From NCBI RefSeq assembly GCF_023715365.1, contig NZ_JAMBNZ010000001.1, forward strand, positions 248,001-312,000: a stretch of 64,000 bases of DNA. Reading direction: 5' to 3'. Positions 37,921-46,463 of the stretch are shown piece after piece (within the stretch, counting starts at the first letter, position 1; each line of letters opens with the position of its first letter). Source of the DNA: Georgenia satyanarayanai (lineage in GTDB: Bacteria > Actinomycetota > Actinomycetes > Actinomycetales > Actinomycetaceae). Under the pieces are notes generated by a model. The model searched no databases. It was given only the letters and a program-made list of their open reading frames with translations, and was not told the origin of the DNA. Both the position numbers and the translations under genes were made by a program.

Positions 37921-38820
37921 GTGATGGATCGCTACGGCTCGGACGTCCTGTCCTCCGACCCCCACCGCACCGGTGCCCACGCCCACCGTCCCACGGTCCG
38001 CGACGAGCCCGCCGAGCTCGGCCTCGTCGTCGAGGACGTCGAGACCGGCTGGGTCGGCGCGGTGACGGCCGTGGAGAAGTCCGGCGGGATGCACGTCGTC
38101 GTCCTCGAGGACCGACGCGGCCGCACCCGCACCTTCCCGCTCGGCTCGGGCTTCTGGGTGGACGGCAAGCCGGTGCACCTCGTCCCGCCCGCGCGGAAGG
38201 CAGCACCCCGCGGCCCGGTGACGGCCGGGGGACGGCGGCTCACGGCGTCGGGCTCGATCGCCGTCGACACGAGCCGCGCGCGGGTCGCCCGCGCCTCGCG
38301 GATCTGGGTCGAGGGACGGCACGACGCCGAGCTCGTCGAGCGGGTGTGGGGCGACGACCTGCGCGTGGAGGGCGTCGTCGTCCAGCTGCTCGAGGGCGTG
38401 GACAACCTCGCCGAGGTGCTCGCCGACTTCGCGCCCGGACCCACCCGCCGGGCCGGTGTGCTCGTCGACCACCTCGTCCAGAGGTCCAAGGAGACGCGGC
38501 TCGTCGAGGAAGCGCTGCGCACCCTCGGGCGCTCGGCACAGCACGTCAAGGTGCTCGGCCACCCCTACGTCGACGTGTGGCAGGCCGTGCGGCCCGAGCG
38601 GGTCGGCCTGAAGGCGTGGCCGGACGTGCCACGCGGCACGGACATCAAGTACGGGACGCTCGCCGCGCTCGGCTGGCCCCACGCGGACCAGGCCGACGTC
38701 GCCCGCGGCTGGAAGCGCATCCTCGGCACCGTGCGCAGCTACAAGGACCTGTCCCCCGCCCTGCTCGGGCGGATGGAGGAGCTCATCGACTTCGTCACCG
38801 AGGTCCCTGAGCAGGGATGA
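37921..38820 (+). CDS. DUF3097 family protein
   Basis: 299 residues of a conserved actinobacterial family of unknown function, usually found near hrcA. Visible stretches are LGLVVEDVETGWVGAVTAVE, RTFPLGSGFWVDGKPV, RIWVEGRHDAELVERVWGDD and KVLGHPYVDVWQAV. The middle resembles a Toprim-like fold (WVEGRHDAELVE, then VLVDHLV), which is inference by pattern. The GTG start follows a TACCCT box by six bases. The end overlaps the helicase gene (ATGA). Confidence 0.9.
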   Translation: MMDRYGSDVLSSDPHRTGAHAHRPTVRDEPAELGLVVEDVETGWVGAVTAVEKSGGMHVVVLEDRRGRTRTFPLGSGFWVDGKPVHLVPPARKAAPRGPVTAGGRRLTASGSIAVDTSRARVARASRIWVEGRHDAELVERVWGDDLRVEGVVVQLLEGVDNLAEVLADFAPGPTRRAGVLVDHLVQRSKETRLVEEALRTLGRSAQHVKVLGHPYVDVWQAVRPERVGLKAWPDVPRGTDIKYGTLAALGWPHADQADVARGWKRILGTVRSYKDLSPALLGRMEELIDFVTEVPEQG

Positions 38821-41114
38821 CGACGACGGCGGTGCGGCCGGGCGCCGACGTCCGGGAGCTCCTCGCCGGGCGGGCGTCCCTGGCCGGGGACGCCCTCGCG
38901 GTCCTGCGCGAGGAGGAGCGGCTGCGCCGGGGCGTGGTCTCGCTCGTGGACACCTACCGCGGCGAGCGGGTACGGGCGGAGCTCGGCGGGATCGAGGTCG
39001 GGCGGCTGCGGGAGACCACCGAGCGCAACCTGCGGCTGCAGGCGCTGCAGGACGCCGGCGTGCGGACGGTGCGCGACGTCCTGGACGCCGGGCCCCAGCG
39101 GCTGGAGGCGCTGCCCGGGGTTGGACCGCACACCGCGCGGGCAGCGGCCGCGGCGGCGGAGCGGCTGGCCGAGACCTTCCGCGCCGGCGTGCCCGTGCGG
39201 ATCGAGCCGCGCAGCGACGGGCCGCTCGGCCTCGGTCTCGCGTCCCTGCTGTACCGGATGGACCGGGTGTCGGGGCCGCTCGAGGACCACCGCGACGAGC
39301 TCGCGGACTTCGCCTCGACGGTGGCGGCACAAGTGCACCAGGCAGCGCCGGCACGTAGCCGGCTCGGTCTGCTCCTGCGTCTGCCGAGCACCCGCGACCG
39401 CGCCCGCGAGGCGGTCGAGGCGCTGGCGCGGTGGGAGCCGTGGCTCGCCGCCACCGAGCTGCCCGCCACGGTCCGCGAGCTGACCGCGCTCCTCGCCGAG
39501 CCCGGCCCGCTCACCGTGTGGGAGCACCTCGAGCAGCACACGCCCCGCTACTACGCGCTCCTCGACGAGATCGTGCCCGGGCTGGGTGGGGCCGCCGCCC
39601 AGGGCACGCTGCCCGCCGCGCTCGTCGAGCGGATCAGCGCCTTCCCGCTCGACGAGTCGCTCCTGCGGGCGCGGCTGCGCGGCTACCAGGTCTTCGGCGC
39701 GAAGTTCGCCCTCAACCAGGGCCGGGCGCTCATCGGCGACGAGATGGGCCTGGGCAAGACCGTCCAGGCCATCGCCGTCATGGCCCACCTCGCGGCGACG
39801 GGTGAGGACCGGGCACTCGTCGTGTGCCCGGCGAGCGTCGTCGTCAACTGGTGCCGCGAGGTCGCGCTCCACAGCGAGCTGCGCGTCCACCGCGTCCACG
39901 GCCCCGGCCGCGAGGAAGCCCTCGCCGCGTGGCAGCGCGAGGGCGGCGTCGCCGTCACCACCTTCGCCACCCTCCCCACCATCCCCCTCCCGCTGCCGCC
40001 CTCCCCGCCGACAGCTGACTTGCTACCGCCGTCGCCCACCCCCTCCCCGCCGACAGCGGGATCTCGCCCGCCGGCACCCGCCCTCCTCGTCGTCGACGAG
40101 GCCCACTACGTGAAGAACCCGCGGGCACTGCGCAGCCAACAGGTCGCCGCCTGGGCCGAGCGCACCCCGCGCGCGCTCTTCCTCACCGGCACCGCGCTGC
40201 TCAACCGGGTCGAGGAGCTCCGCTCGCTCGCCGGCATGCTGCAGCCGGAGCTCATCCCCTCCCTCCCGCCGCACCTCGGCGTCGCCGGCGCCGACACCTT
40301 CCGCCGCCACCTCGCCCCCGTCTACCTGCGCCGCGCCCTCGACGACGTCCTCGTCGAGCTGCCACCCCGGGTCGTGACGGACGAGTGGGAGACCATGACG
40401 CCGACGGCGGAGCGCCACTACCGCGACGCCGTCGCCTCGGGGAACCTCATGGCGATGCGCCGGGCCGACCTCACCGTCCCCGGCCCCGCCAACTCCGCCA
40501 AGCTCGAGCGGCTGCTCGAGATTGTGGAGGAGGCGCGGGACGGCGGGCAGCGCGTCGTCGTCTTCTCCTTCTTCCTCGACGTCGTGGCGCGGGTGACCGA
40601 GCAGGTGGAGCGGCTGGACGGGGTGCGCGCCTTTGGACCGATCACAGGCTCGGTGCCCGCGGCCGAGCGGCAGGAGATCGTCGACGCCTTCACCGCGGGG
40701 CCGGCCGGTTCGGTCCTCGTGAGCCAGATCGGCGCGGGCGGGGTGGGGCTCAACGTCCAGGCGGCGAGCGTCGTCGTCATCACCGAGCCGCAGCTCGTCC
40801 CGGCCGTGGAGGACCAGGCCATCGGCCGGGTGCACCGCATGGGTCAGCAGCGGCCCGTGCAGGTGCACCGCCTGCTGACCGAGGACAGCGTCGACGAGCG
40901 CATCGAGGAGCTCCTCGCGGGCAAGCGGCAGGTCTTCGACGCCTACGCCGGGGAGTCGAGCCTCGCCCAGGCGGCGCTGGGCGCCGTCGACGTCACCGAG
41001 GCCGAGCTCGCCACCCGCGTCGTCGCGGCCGAGCAGGCGCGGCTCGGCTACGGCCCGGTGTGGGACGAGCTCTCGATCTCCGAACCCCTGCCGGGCGCAC
41101 CGGAGAGCCGGTAG
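38817..41114 (+). CDS. SNF2-family helicase/translocase with helix-hairpin-helix
   Basis: 765 residues. The N-terminal about 290 include a helix-hairpin-helix (LEALPGVGPHTARAAAAAAE). SNF2 motifs follow: I GDEMGLGKTVQA, II VVDEAH, III LFLTGTAL, V QIGAGGVGLNVQ and VI QAIGRVHRMGQQRPV. It should be an ATP-driven DNA translocase; the cellular role is unknown. Between motifs I and II lies a Pro/Ser-rich insert encoded at about 39975-40080. It contains two copies of a 17-base direct repeat 42 bases apart (39999-40015 and 40041-40057), which looks like a later expansion. It is translationally coupled to DUF3097. Confidence 0.9.
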   Translation: MTTTAVRPGADVRELLAGRASLAGDALAVLREEERLRRGVVSLVDTYRGERVRAELGGIEVGRLRETTERNLRLQALQDAGVRTVRDVLDAGPQRLEALPGVGPHTARAAAAAAERLAETFRAGVPVRIEPRSDGPLGLGLASLLYRMDRVSGPLEDHRDELADFASTVAAQVHQAAPARSRLGLLLRLPSTRDRAREAVEALARWEPWLAATELPATVRELTALLAEPGPLTVWEHLEQHTPRYYALLDEIVPGLGGAAAQGTLPAALVERISAFPLDESLLRARLRGYQVFGAKFALNQGRALIGDEMGLGKTVQAIAVMAHLAATGEDRALVVCPASVVVNWCREVALHSELRVHRVHGPGREEALAAWQREGGVAVTTFATLPTIPLPLPPSPPTADLLPPSPTPSPPTAGSRPPAPALLVVDEAHYVKNPRALRSQQVAAWAERTPRALFLTGTALLNRVEELRSLAGMLQPELIPSLPPHLGVAGADTFRRHLAPVYLRRALDDVLVELPPRVVTDEWETMTPTAERHYRDAVASGNLMAMRRADLTVPGPANSAKLERLLEIVEEARDGGQRVVVFSFFLDVVARVTEQVERLDGVRAFGPITGSVPAAERQEIVDAFTAGPAGSVLVSQIGAGGVGLNVQAASVVVITEPQLVPAVEDQAIGRVHRMGQQRPVQVHRLLTEDSVDERIEELLAGKRQVFDAYAGESSLAQAALGAVDVTEAELATRVVAAEQARLGYGPVWDELSISEPLPGAPESR

Positions 41115-41141
41115 GGGACGCGCCAGGGCCTGCCGGCCGCG

Positions 41142-41666
41142 CTAGTCCTCCTCGAGACGCGAGACGAGCTCCTCCAGGCCTTCCGCCGTCGCCCCGATCT
41201 CGGCGACCGAGGAACCGACGAGAGCGTCGGCTTCCCCCCGGGTGAACACGCCGCCCTCGCCCTGGTCGACGTCCTCAGGCAGCGTCCAACGGACCTCGTC
41301 GACGTTGTCGATCGTCGCGAGGAGAAGGGTCGCGCGATCCATCATGAGGTCGTCCGCGACGTCGGGTGTGACGCCGTCCGCGACGGCGGAGAAGTTGAGC
41401 ACCAGGCCGTAGGGCCGCTGGCCGGTCCGCAGCTCGAGCGTCGACTCGCCGACGGCCCGGGGACCGGTCGCACCGACGAGCGCGACCACCCGGCTGTTGT
41501 CGCCCAGGTAGGGCGTGCGGTTCTCCTCCAGTGACGCGACGTCGATGGCCTCGGACAGCGCCGAGTCCATCGTCACGTCAGCACCTTCCTCCGAGCCGTC
41601 GCCGGCACAGCCCGCGACCACGACCAGGACAGCGCTGACCGCCATGACGCGACCGGGACTCCTCAT
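41142..41666 (-). CDS. DUF4825-like lipoprotein
   Basis: 174 residues. The signal peptide ends in the lipobox VVAGC at about residue 20, so it should be a membrane-anchored lipoprotein. The mature part contains TPYLGDNSRVVALV, LELRTGQRPYGLVLNF and IDNVDEVRW, a pattern like DUF4825, a small domain also found in BlaR1-related sensors. Function is unknown. It is convergent with the helicase and divergent from a pseudogene. Confidence 0.8.
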   Translation of the reverse strand: MRSPGRVMAVSAVLVVVAGCAGDGSEEGADVTMDSALSEAIDVASLEENRTPYLGDNSRVVALVGATGPRAVGESTLELRTGQRPYGLVLNFSAVADGVTPDVADDLMMDRATLLLATIDNVDEVRWTLPEDVDQGEGGVFTRGEADALVGSSVAEIGATAEGLEELVSRLEED

Positions 41667-41686
41667 GCGCTGAGCATGCCAGATGA

Positions 41687-42150
41687 GTTCCGGGCTCGAA
41701 GCCGGTCGCCGCGGACCTCGAGCAGCCCGCCGTCGAGCGGGAGATCTCCCGCCGGAACACTGCCGCGCACAAAGTTGTGGTGTCCGACTCGTTCGCCGCC
41801 GAGGACCTCTGCGGCTGGGGTTCGGAGCTGGTCCGGCGCGCCGTGCTCACGACACCGTGCGCAGGCTCACGGCCCAGGACGGCGCCGACATCCTCGTCTT
41901 CGGCAGCATCCCGGTGTGGAACGACCTGCTGACGGCGGGTCTGGTGGACGAGCTGCACGTCATGGTCGGCAACGGCGTCCTCGGCGACGGCGTGCCGGCC
42001 TTCACCGCCGGCCTCACCGCCCGGCTGCGGTTGCGGGAAACTCACCGGCTCACCGGCTCGGACCACGTGCTCCTCGTCTACGCCACCGGCGACCATGGCC
42101 CGCGCGCACCGGGAACGGACCCGACCGACGTCCCCGCCGACGCCACCTAA
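41687..42150 (+). pseudogene. Decayed dihydrofolate-reductase-family (RibD C-terminal-like) gene
   Basis: Two fragments of one protein lie in different frames. The first (41687 to about 41843) reads AADLEQPAVEREISRRN then HKVVVSDSFAAEDLCGW. The second (about 41845-42150) reads AHDTVRRLTAQDGADILVFG then LVDELHVMVGNGVLGDGVPAF, typical of RibD-like reductases. The join near 41843 is a frameshift, and the N-terminal about 60 residues are missing, because a stop codon at 41684 precedes the first fragment. Two independent lesions argue for a real pseudogene. Confidence 0.8.
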
Positions 42151-42179
42151 TTCCAACCGTCCACAGCCCGCTCCCCCAT

Positions 42180-42301
42180 CGGCGAGCGCTGAGTTGTCCC
42201 GGTGAACAGCTCAGCGATAGACGAGAGGGAAGCGAGAAACAGCTCAGCGCTCGGCGCGAGGGGAGGCGGGGAACAACACAGCGCTCGGCGTGGGAGGAGG
42301 G
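42180..42301. repeat. Short tandem and inverted repeats between pseudogene and hemW
   Basis: Three direct units of 33-34 bases with core CAGCGCTCGGCG begin at about 42212, 42245 and 42279; the first is degenerate. An inverted unit, CGGCGAGCGCTGAGTTGT (42180-42197), lies to their left and can pair with them. The array fills most of the 173-base gap between convergent ends and could serve as a terminator or be a decaying repeat element. Confidence 0.65.
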
Positions 42302-42323
42302 CAGGGGCCAGGGGGTGATCCGG

Positions 42324-43562
42324 TCAGTCCGTGAGGGCGCGGACGACGGTGTCGGCGAGCAGACGGCCGCGGCGGGTGAGGAGGATCCGGCCGGCGCGGG
42401 CGGCGGGCATGTCGATGAGCCCCTCGGCGATGAGGCCGGCGACGGCCTCGCGGTACTTCTCGGGTACGCGCCCGGTGCCGGGCGCGAGCTCCAGGCCCTC
42501 GGCCAGCCGGACGCCGAGCAGCACCCGCTCGAGCTCGCGGGCGGTGTCGTCGAGGACTTCGTGGCCGGCGCCCGGGCTCATTCCCTGGTCCAGGCGGTGG
42601 GCGTAGGCGCGCGGGTGCTTGACGTTCCACCAGCGCACCCCTCCGACGTGGCTGTGCGCGCCGGGCCCGACCCCCCACCAGTCGGCTCCGCGCCAGTAGT
42701 TGAGGTTGTGCCGGCACGCGTGCTCCGGCGTCGTCGCGAAGTTCGACACCTCGTACCAGGCCAGGCCCGCGGCGGTGAGGACGTCGTCGGCCGCCTCGTA
42801 CTTGAGGGCCGCGTCGTCGTCGTCGGGCATGGGGAGCTCGCCGCGGCGCACCTGGGCGCCCATCTTCGTGCCCGGCTCGATCCCGAGCGCGTAGGCGGAC
42901 ACGTGGTCCGGCTCCAGGGCGACGGCGGTCTCCAGGCTGGTCCGCCAGTCGGCGGCCGACTCCCCCGGGGTGCCGTAGATGAGGTCGACCGAGACGTCGA
43001 GACCCGCGTCGCGTGCCCAGCGGACGACGTCGGGCAGGCGGGCGGGGTCGTGCGTGCGGTCGAGGGTGGCCAGCACGTGCGGGACGGCGGACTGCATTCC
43101 GAAGGAGACACGGGTGAAGCCGGCGGCCGCCAGCTCCTCCAGGGACGCCGGCGTCACCGAGTCCGGGTTGGCCTCCGTCGTCACCTCGGCGCCGTCGGCC
43201 AGCCCCCACGTCGCTCGCACGTGGGTGAGCATCGCGGCGAGGTCGGCCGCGGGCAGCAGTGTGGGCGTGCCGCCGCCGACGAACACGGTGGACACCTCGC
43301 GCCGCGCGACGCCGGCCCCCGCGAGCACCCCGGCGGCGAGGTCGATCTCCCGCCGCGCGGTGTCCGCGTAGGCGGCCTGGCTCGCCCCGCCCCCGAGCTC
43401 GGTGGCGGTGTAGGTGTTGAAGTCGCAGTACCCGCAGCGCACCCGGCAGAAGGGCACGTGGAGGTAGACGCCGAAGGCACGATCGGCCGAACCGGCCGCC
43501 GCCGACGCCGGCAGCGCCCCGTCCGCGGGAACGGGGTCGCCCGCAGGCAGAGCAGGACTCAC
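42324..43562 (-). CDS. hemW: Radical SAM heme chaperone HemW (coproporphyrinogen oxidase-like)
   Basis: 412 residues. The radical SAM cluster motif is CRVRCGYC (Cys39, 43, 46), followed by [11 protein letters not shown] and later [10 protein letters not shown] and [20 protein letters not shown]. HemW delivers heme to respiratory proteins; most HemN-like proteins beside lepA are HemW rather than true HemN. The GTG start overlaps the lepA stop (GTGA), a conserved pairing. Confidence 0.93.
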   Translation of the reverse strand: MSPALPAGDPVPADGALPASAAAGSADRAFGVYLHVPFCRVRCGYCDFNTYTATELGGGASQAAYADTARREIDLAAGVLAGAGVARREVSTVFVGGGTPTLLPAADLAAMLTHVRATWGLADGAEVTTEANPDSVTPASLEELAAAGFTRVSFGMQSAVPHVLATLDRTHDPARLPDVVRWARDAGLDVSVDLIYGTPGESAADWRTSLETAVALEPDHVSAYALGIEPGTKMGAQVRRGELPMPDDDDAALKYEAADDVLTAAGLAWYEVSNFATTPEHACRHNLNYWRGADWWGVGPGAHSHVGGVRWWNVKHPRAYAHRLDQGMSPGAGHEVLDDTARELERVLLGVRLAEGLELAPGTGRVPEKYREAVAGLIAEGLIDMPAARAGRILLTRRGRLLADTVVRALTD

Positions 43563-45433
43563 TTCTTGGCCTTGGCGTCCTTGCCCGTCGGGGTGTCGGA
43601 GGACAGCGCGGCGATGAAGGCCTCCGGCGGGACCTCGACCCGGCCGATGTTCTTCATCCGCTTCTTGCCCTCCTTCTGCTTCTCCAGGAGCTTGCGCTTA
43701 CGGGAGATGTCACCGCCGTAGCACTTGGCGAGCATGTCCTTGCGCAGCGCGCGGATCGTCTCGCGGGCGATGATCCGGGCGCCGATGGCCGCCTGGATCG
43801 GCACCTCGAACTGCTGCCTCGGGATGATCTCGCGGAGCTTGCCGGCCATCTCGACGCCGTAGGAGTAGGCCTTGTCCCGGTGGACGATCGCGCTGAAGGC
43901 GTCGACCTGCTCGTGGTGGAGCAGGATGTCCACCTTGACGAGGTCGGCGGCCTGCTCGCCGTCGGCCTCGTAGTCGAAGGAGGCGTACCCGCGGGTGCGG
44001 GACTTGAGCTGGTCGAAGAAGTCGAAGACGATCTCGGCCAGCGGCAGGTGGTAGCGCATCTCCACCCGCTCCGGGGAGAGGTAGTCCATGCCGTCCTGCA
44101 CGCCGCGGCGCTGCTGGCACAGCTCCATCACCGTGCCGATGAACTCCGCCGGCGTGATGATCGTCGCGCGCACGACCGGCTCGTAGACCTCGGAGATCTT
44201 CCCGTCGGGGTACTCGCTCGGGTTGGTCACCTGGGTGCGCGTGCCGTCCTCGGTGACGACGTTGTAGACGACGTTGGGGGCGGTCGAGATGAGGTCGAGG
44301 TCGAACTCGCGCTCGAGGCGCTCGCGCACGATCTCGAGGTGCAGCAGGCCGAGGTACCCGCAGCGGAAGCCGAAGCCGAGGGCGACGGAGGTCTCCGGCT
44401 CGTAGGCCAGGGCCGCGTCGTTGAGCTTGAGCTTGTCCAGGGCGTCGCGCAGCACCGGGTAGTCCGAGCCGTCCACCGGGAAGAGCCCGGAGTAGACCAT
44501 GGGCTGCGGGTCGCGGTACTCACCCACGGCCTCCGCGGCGGGCCGCGCCGCGTTGGTCACCGTGTCACCGACGCGAGACTGGCGCACGTCCTTGACGCCG
44601 GTGATGAGGTAGCCGACCTCACCGACGCCCAGGCCCTTGGTGGGCCTGGGCTCGGGGGAGCTGACGCCGATCTCGAGGAGGTCGACGCTCGTGCCCGTCG
44701 ACATCATCGTGAGCTTCTCGCGGGGCTTGATCGCGCCGTCGACCACGCGCACGTAGGTGACGACGCCGCGGTAGGTGTCGTAGACGGAGTCGAAGATCAT
44801 GGCGCGCGCCGGGGCGTCCGGGTCCCCCACCGGGGCGGGGATGTCTCGGACGAGGCGGTCGAGGAGCGCGGGGACGCCGACGCCGGTCTTGCCGGACACC
44901 TGCAGGCAGTCCTCCGGCTCGACGCCGATGAGGTTGGCCAGCTCCTCGGCGTAGCGCTCCGGCTGGGCCCCGGGCAGGTCGATCTTGTTGAGGACCGGGA
45001 TGATCGTGAGGTCGTTCTCCATCGCCAGGTAGAGGTTGGCGAGGGTCTGGGCCTCGATACCCTGCGCGGCGTCGACGAGGAGCAGCGCGCCCTCACAGGC
45101 CGCGAGCGAGCGGGAGACCTCGTAGGTGAAGTCGACGTGGCCGGGCGTGTCGATCATGTTGAGCGCGTAGGCGGTCTCCTCCACCTGCCACGGCATGCGC
45201 ACGGCCTGGGACTTGATCGTGATGCCGCGCTCGCGCTCGATGTCCATCCGGTCGAGGTACTGGGCGCGCATCGCCCGGTCCTCGACGACCCCGGTGAGCT
45301 GGAGCATGCGGTCGGCCAGGGTCGACTTGCCGTGGTCGATGTGCGCGATGATGCAGAAGTTGCGCAGCAGCTCGGGCGCGGTCGCCGCGGGGGCGATCGC
45401 TGCGGTCAGCGTGGGACTGGGGATCGGGGACAC
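43559..45433 (-). CDS. lepA: Elongation factor 4 (LepA)
   Basis: 624-residue translational GTPase that acts on stalled or slow ribosomes and in initiation or assembly. G motifs are [18 protein letters not shown] and NKIDLPGA. The LepA-specific C-terminal domain is present ([17 protein letters not shown]). The start is GTG at 45433. It forms an operon with hemW. Confidence 0.97.
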   Translation of the reverse strand: MSPIPSPTLTAAIAPAATAPELLRNFCIIAHIDHGKSTLADRMLQLTGVVEDRAMRAQYLDRMDIERERGITIKSQAVRMPWQVEETAYALNMIDTPGHVDFTYEVSRSLAACEGALLLVDAAQGIEAQTLANLYLAMENDLTIIPVLNKIDLPGAQPERYAEELANLIGVEPEDCLQVSGKTGVGVPALLDRLVRDIPAPVGDPDAPARAMIFDSVYDTYRGVVTYVRVVDGAIKPREKLTMMSTGTSVDLLEIGVSSPEPRPTKGLGVGEVGYLITGVKDVRQSRVGDTVTNAARPAAEAVGEYRDPQPMVYSGLFPVDGSDYPVLRDALDKLKLNDAALAYEPETSVALGFGFRCGYLGLLHLEIVRERLEREFDLDLISTAPNVVYNVVTEDGTRTQVTNPSEYPDGKISEVYEPVVRATIITPAEFIGTVMELCQQRRGVQDGMDYLSPERVEMRYHLPLAEIVFDFFDQLKSRTRGYASFDYEADGEQAADLVKVDILLHHEQVDAFSAIVHRDKAYSYGVEMAGKLREIIPRQQFEVPIQAAIGARIIARETIRALRKDMLAKCYGGDISRKRKLLEKQKEGKKRMKNIGRVEVPPEAFIAALSSDTPTGKDAKAKK

Positions 45434-45562
45434 TCACGTTCCTTCAAGCGACGACGACGCGCGGAACACCTTCCGCGAGGACACACTGCCTCCCATGGTC
45501 CCACGAGGCGGCGACAACCGGCGTCTCCGGTCGGGGCCCGTCCGCCCAGGAGAGGAAGCACG

Positions 45563-45703
45563 ATGTCGACACTGCCCGACGAGCCCACCGGCTCGGAGCC
45601 GCCCGCCCGCTACGAGGACCCCGTGGTGCTCGAGGAGGACGAGACCGTCCCGCCGCGGCCCGAGGAGGAGATCGCCGACGAGCTGCGCGCCAACCCGACG
45701 TAG
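45563..45703 (+). CDS. Small acidic protein, 46 residues
   Basis: An ATG with AGGAGAGGAA seven or so bases upstream opens a 46-codon frame, MSTLPDEPTGSEPPARYEDP onward, rich in Asp/Glu/Pro and ending ELRANPT. It has third-position GC typical of real genes and ends just before a strong bidirectional terminator. No family is recognised. It lies divergent to lepA. Confidence 0.55.
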   Translation: MSTLPDEPTGSEPPARYEDPVVLEEDETVPPRPEEEIADELRANPT

Positions 45704-45728
45704 CCGCCGCCCGCTCGGACCGTGGCCA

Positions 45729-45798
45729 CGGAGGAATCCGGCTCTCGGCGGAAGGAGGGGTACCCCCCTCCCCCCATTCGTCGACAGCCGGATTCCTC
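45729..45798. terminator. Bidirectional terminator, AGCCGGATTCCTCC family, copy 1
   Basis: Arms 45729-45749 and 45778-45798 pair at 19 of 21 positions around a GC-rich loop. It lies between a plus-strand small gene and a minus-strand membrane gene. The core word recurs in two other terminators in the window. Confidence 0.8.
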
Positions 45799-45802
45799 CA
45801 GC

Positions 45803-46366
45803 TCAGGACAGGAGCAGGGCGAAGGCGCTCATGAAGGCGCCGAGGATCCCGAGCGGGATCGCGGCGACCGTGCCGAGGAAGGCGATGAGTGTGATGCGCA
45901 AGTCGTCCCGCAGGTAGGGCGCCCGCACGGGGCCACCCGCCGCCCGCAGCAGGGCGCGCTGGGTGGCCTCGACGCGCGGGAGCCAGCGGGCGGTGCGGAC
46001 GCGTCCCTCGTCCATCGCCTCGGTGAGAGTGGCGAGCTCCTCCTCGAGGGCCGCCTGCGTGGGCTCCCCCGTCACGACGACGACGCCACCCGCCGTCGTC
46101 ACCGGACCGTCGCCGATGTCCGCCGTCGTGCGCTGCAGCCGCTCGCGGCGGACCGCCAGGACGGCGACGGGCACCGCCAGCACGAGCCCGAGCGCGAAGG
46201 GGACCCAGCCGCCCCACGACTCGGCGTCCAGGCCCAGGAGCAGGCCGAGGAGGAGGAAAACTCCGACGGGCACCGCGGCGCCGACGAGGAGGAGGTACCC
46301 CGGCCGGCGCGCGAGGCGCACGACGTTGACGACGATCTGGTTCATCGCGTCGTTGGTCGCAGTCAT
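45803..46366 (-). CDS. Predicted membrane protein
   Basis: 187 residues. Two adjacent membrane segments (about residues 22-70), a soluble middle with an acidic helix (EEELATLTEAMDEGRV), and a final hydrophobic segment of about 25 residues. The ATG at 46366 has GGAGG at good spacing. Family and function are not recognised. It is divergent from the BCCT transporter, sharing a 97-base promoter region. Confidence 0.75.
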   Translation of the reverse strand: MTATNDAMNQIVVNVVRLARRPGYLLLVGAAVPVGVFLLLGLLLGLDAESWGGWVPFALGLVLAVPVAVLAVRRERLQRTTADIGDGPVTTAGGVVVVTGEPTQAALEEELATLTEAMDEGRVRTARWLPRVEATQRALLRAAGGPVRAPYLRDDLRITLIAFLGTVAAIPLGILGAFMSAFALLLS

Positions 46367-46463
46367 GGATCCAGCCTCCCACGCTGCCCGAGAGGCGGTC
46401 CCCCGGGCCCCCGGATAACGTCGGTGCGTCCTTTTTGGTTCCCGACGTAGGAGCTCTCTCCCC

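Noticed and set aside
42180-42301. CRISPR array
   Set aside because: Units are imperfect, there are no unique spacers of constant length, one unit is inverted, and no cas genes are near.
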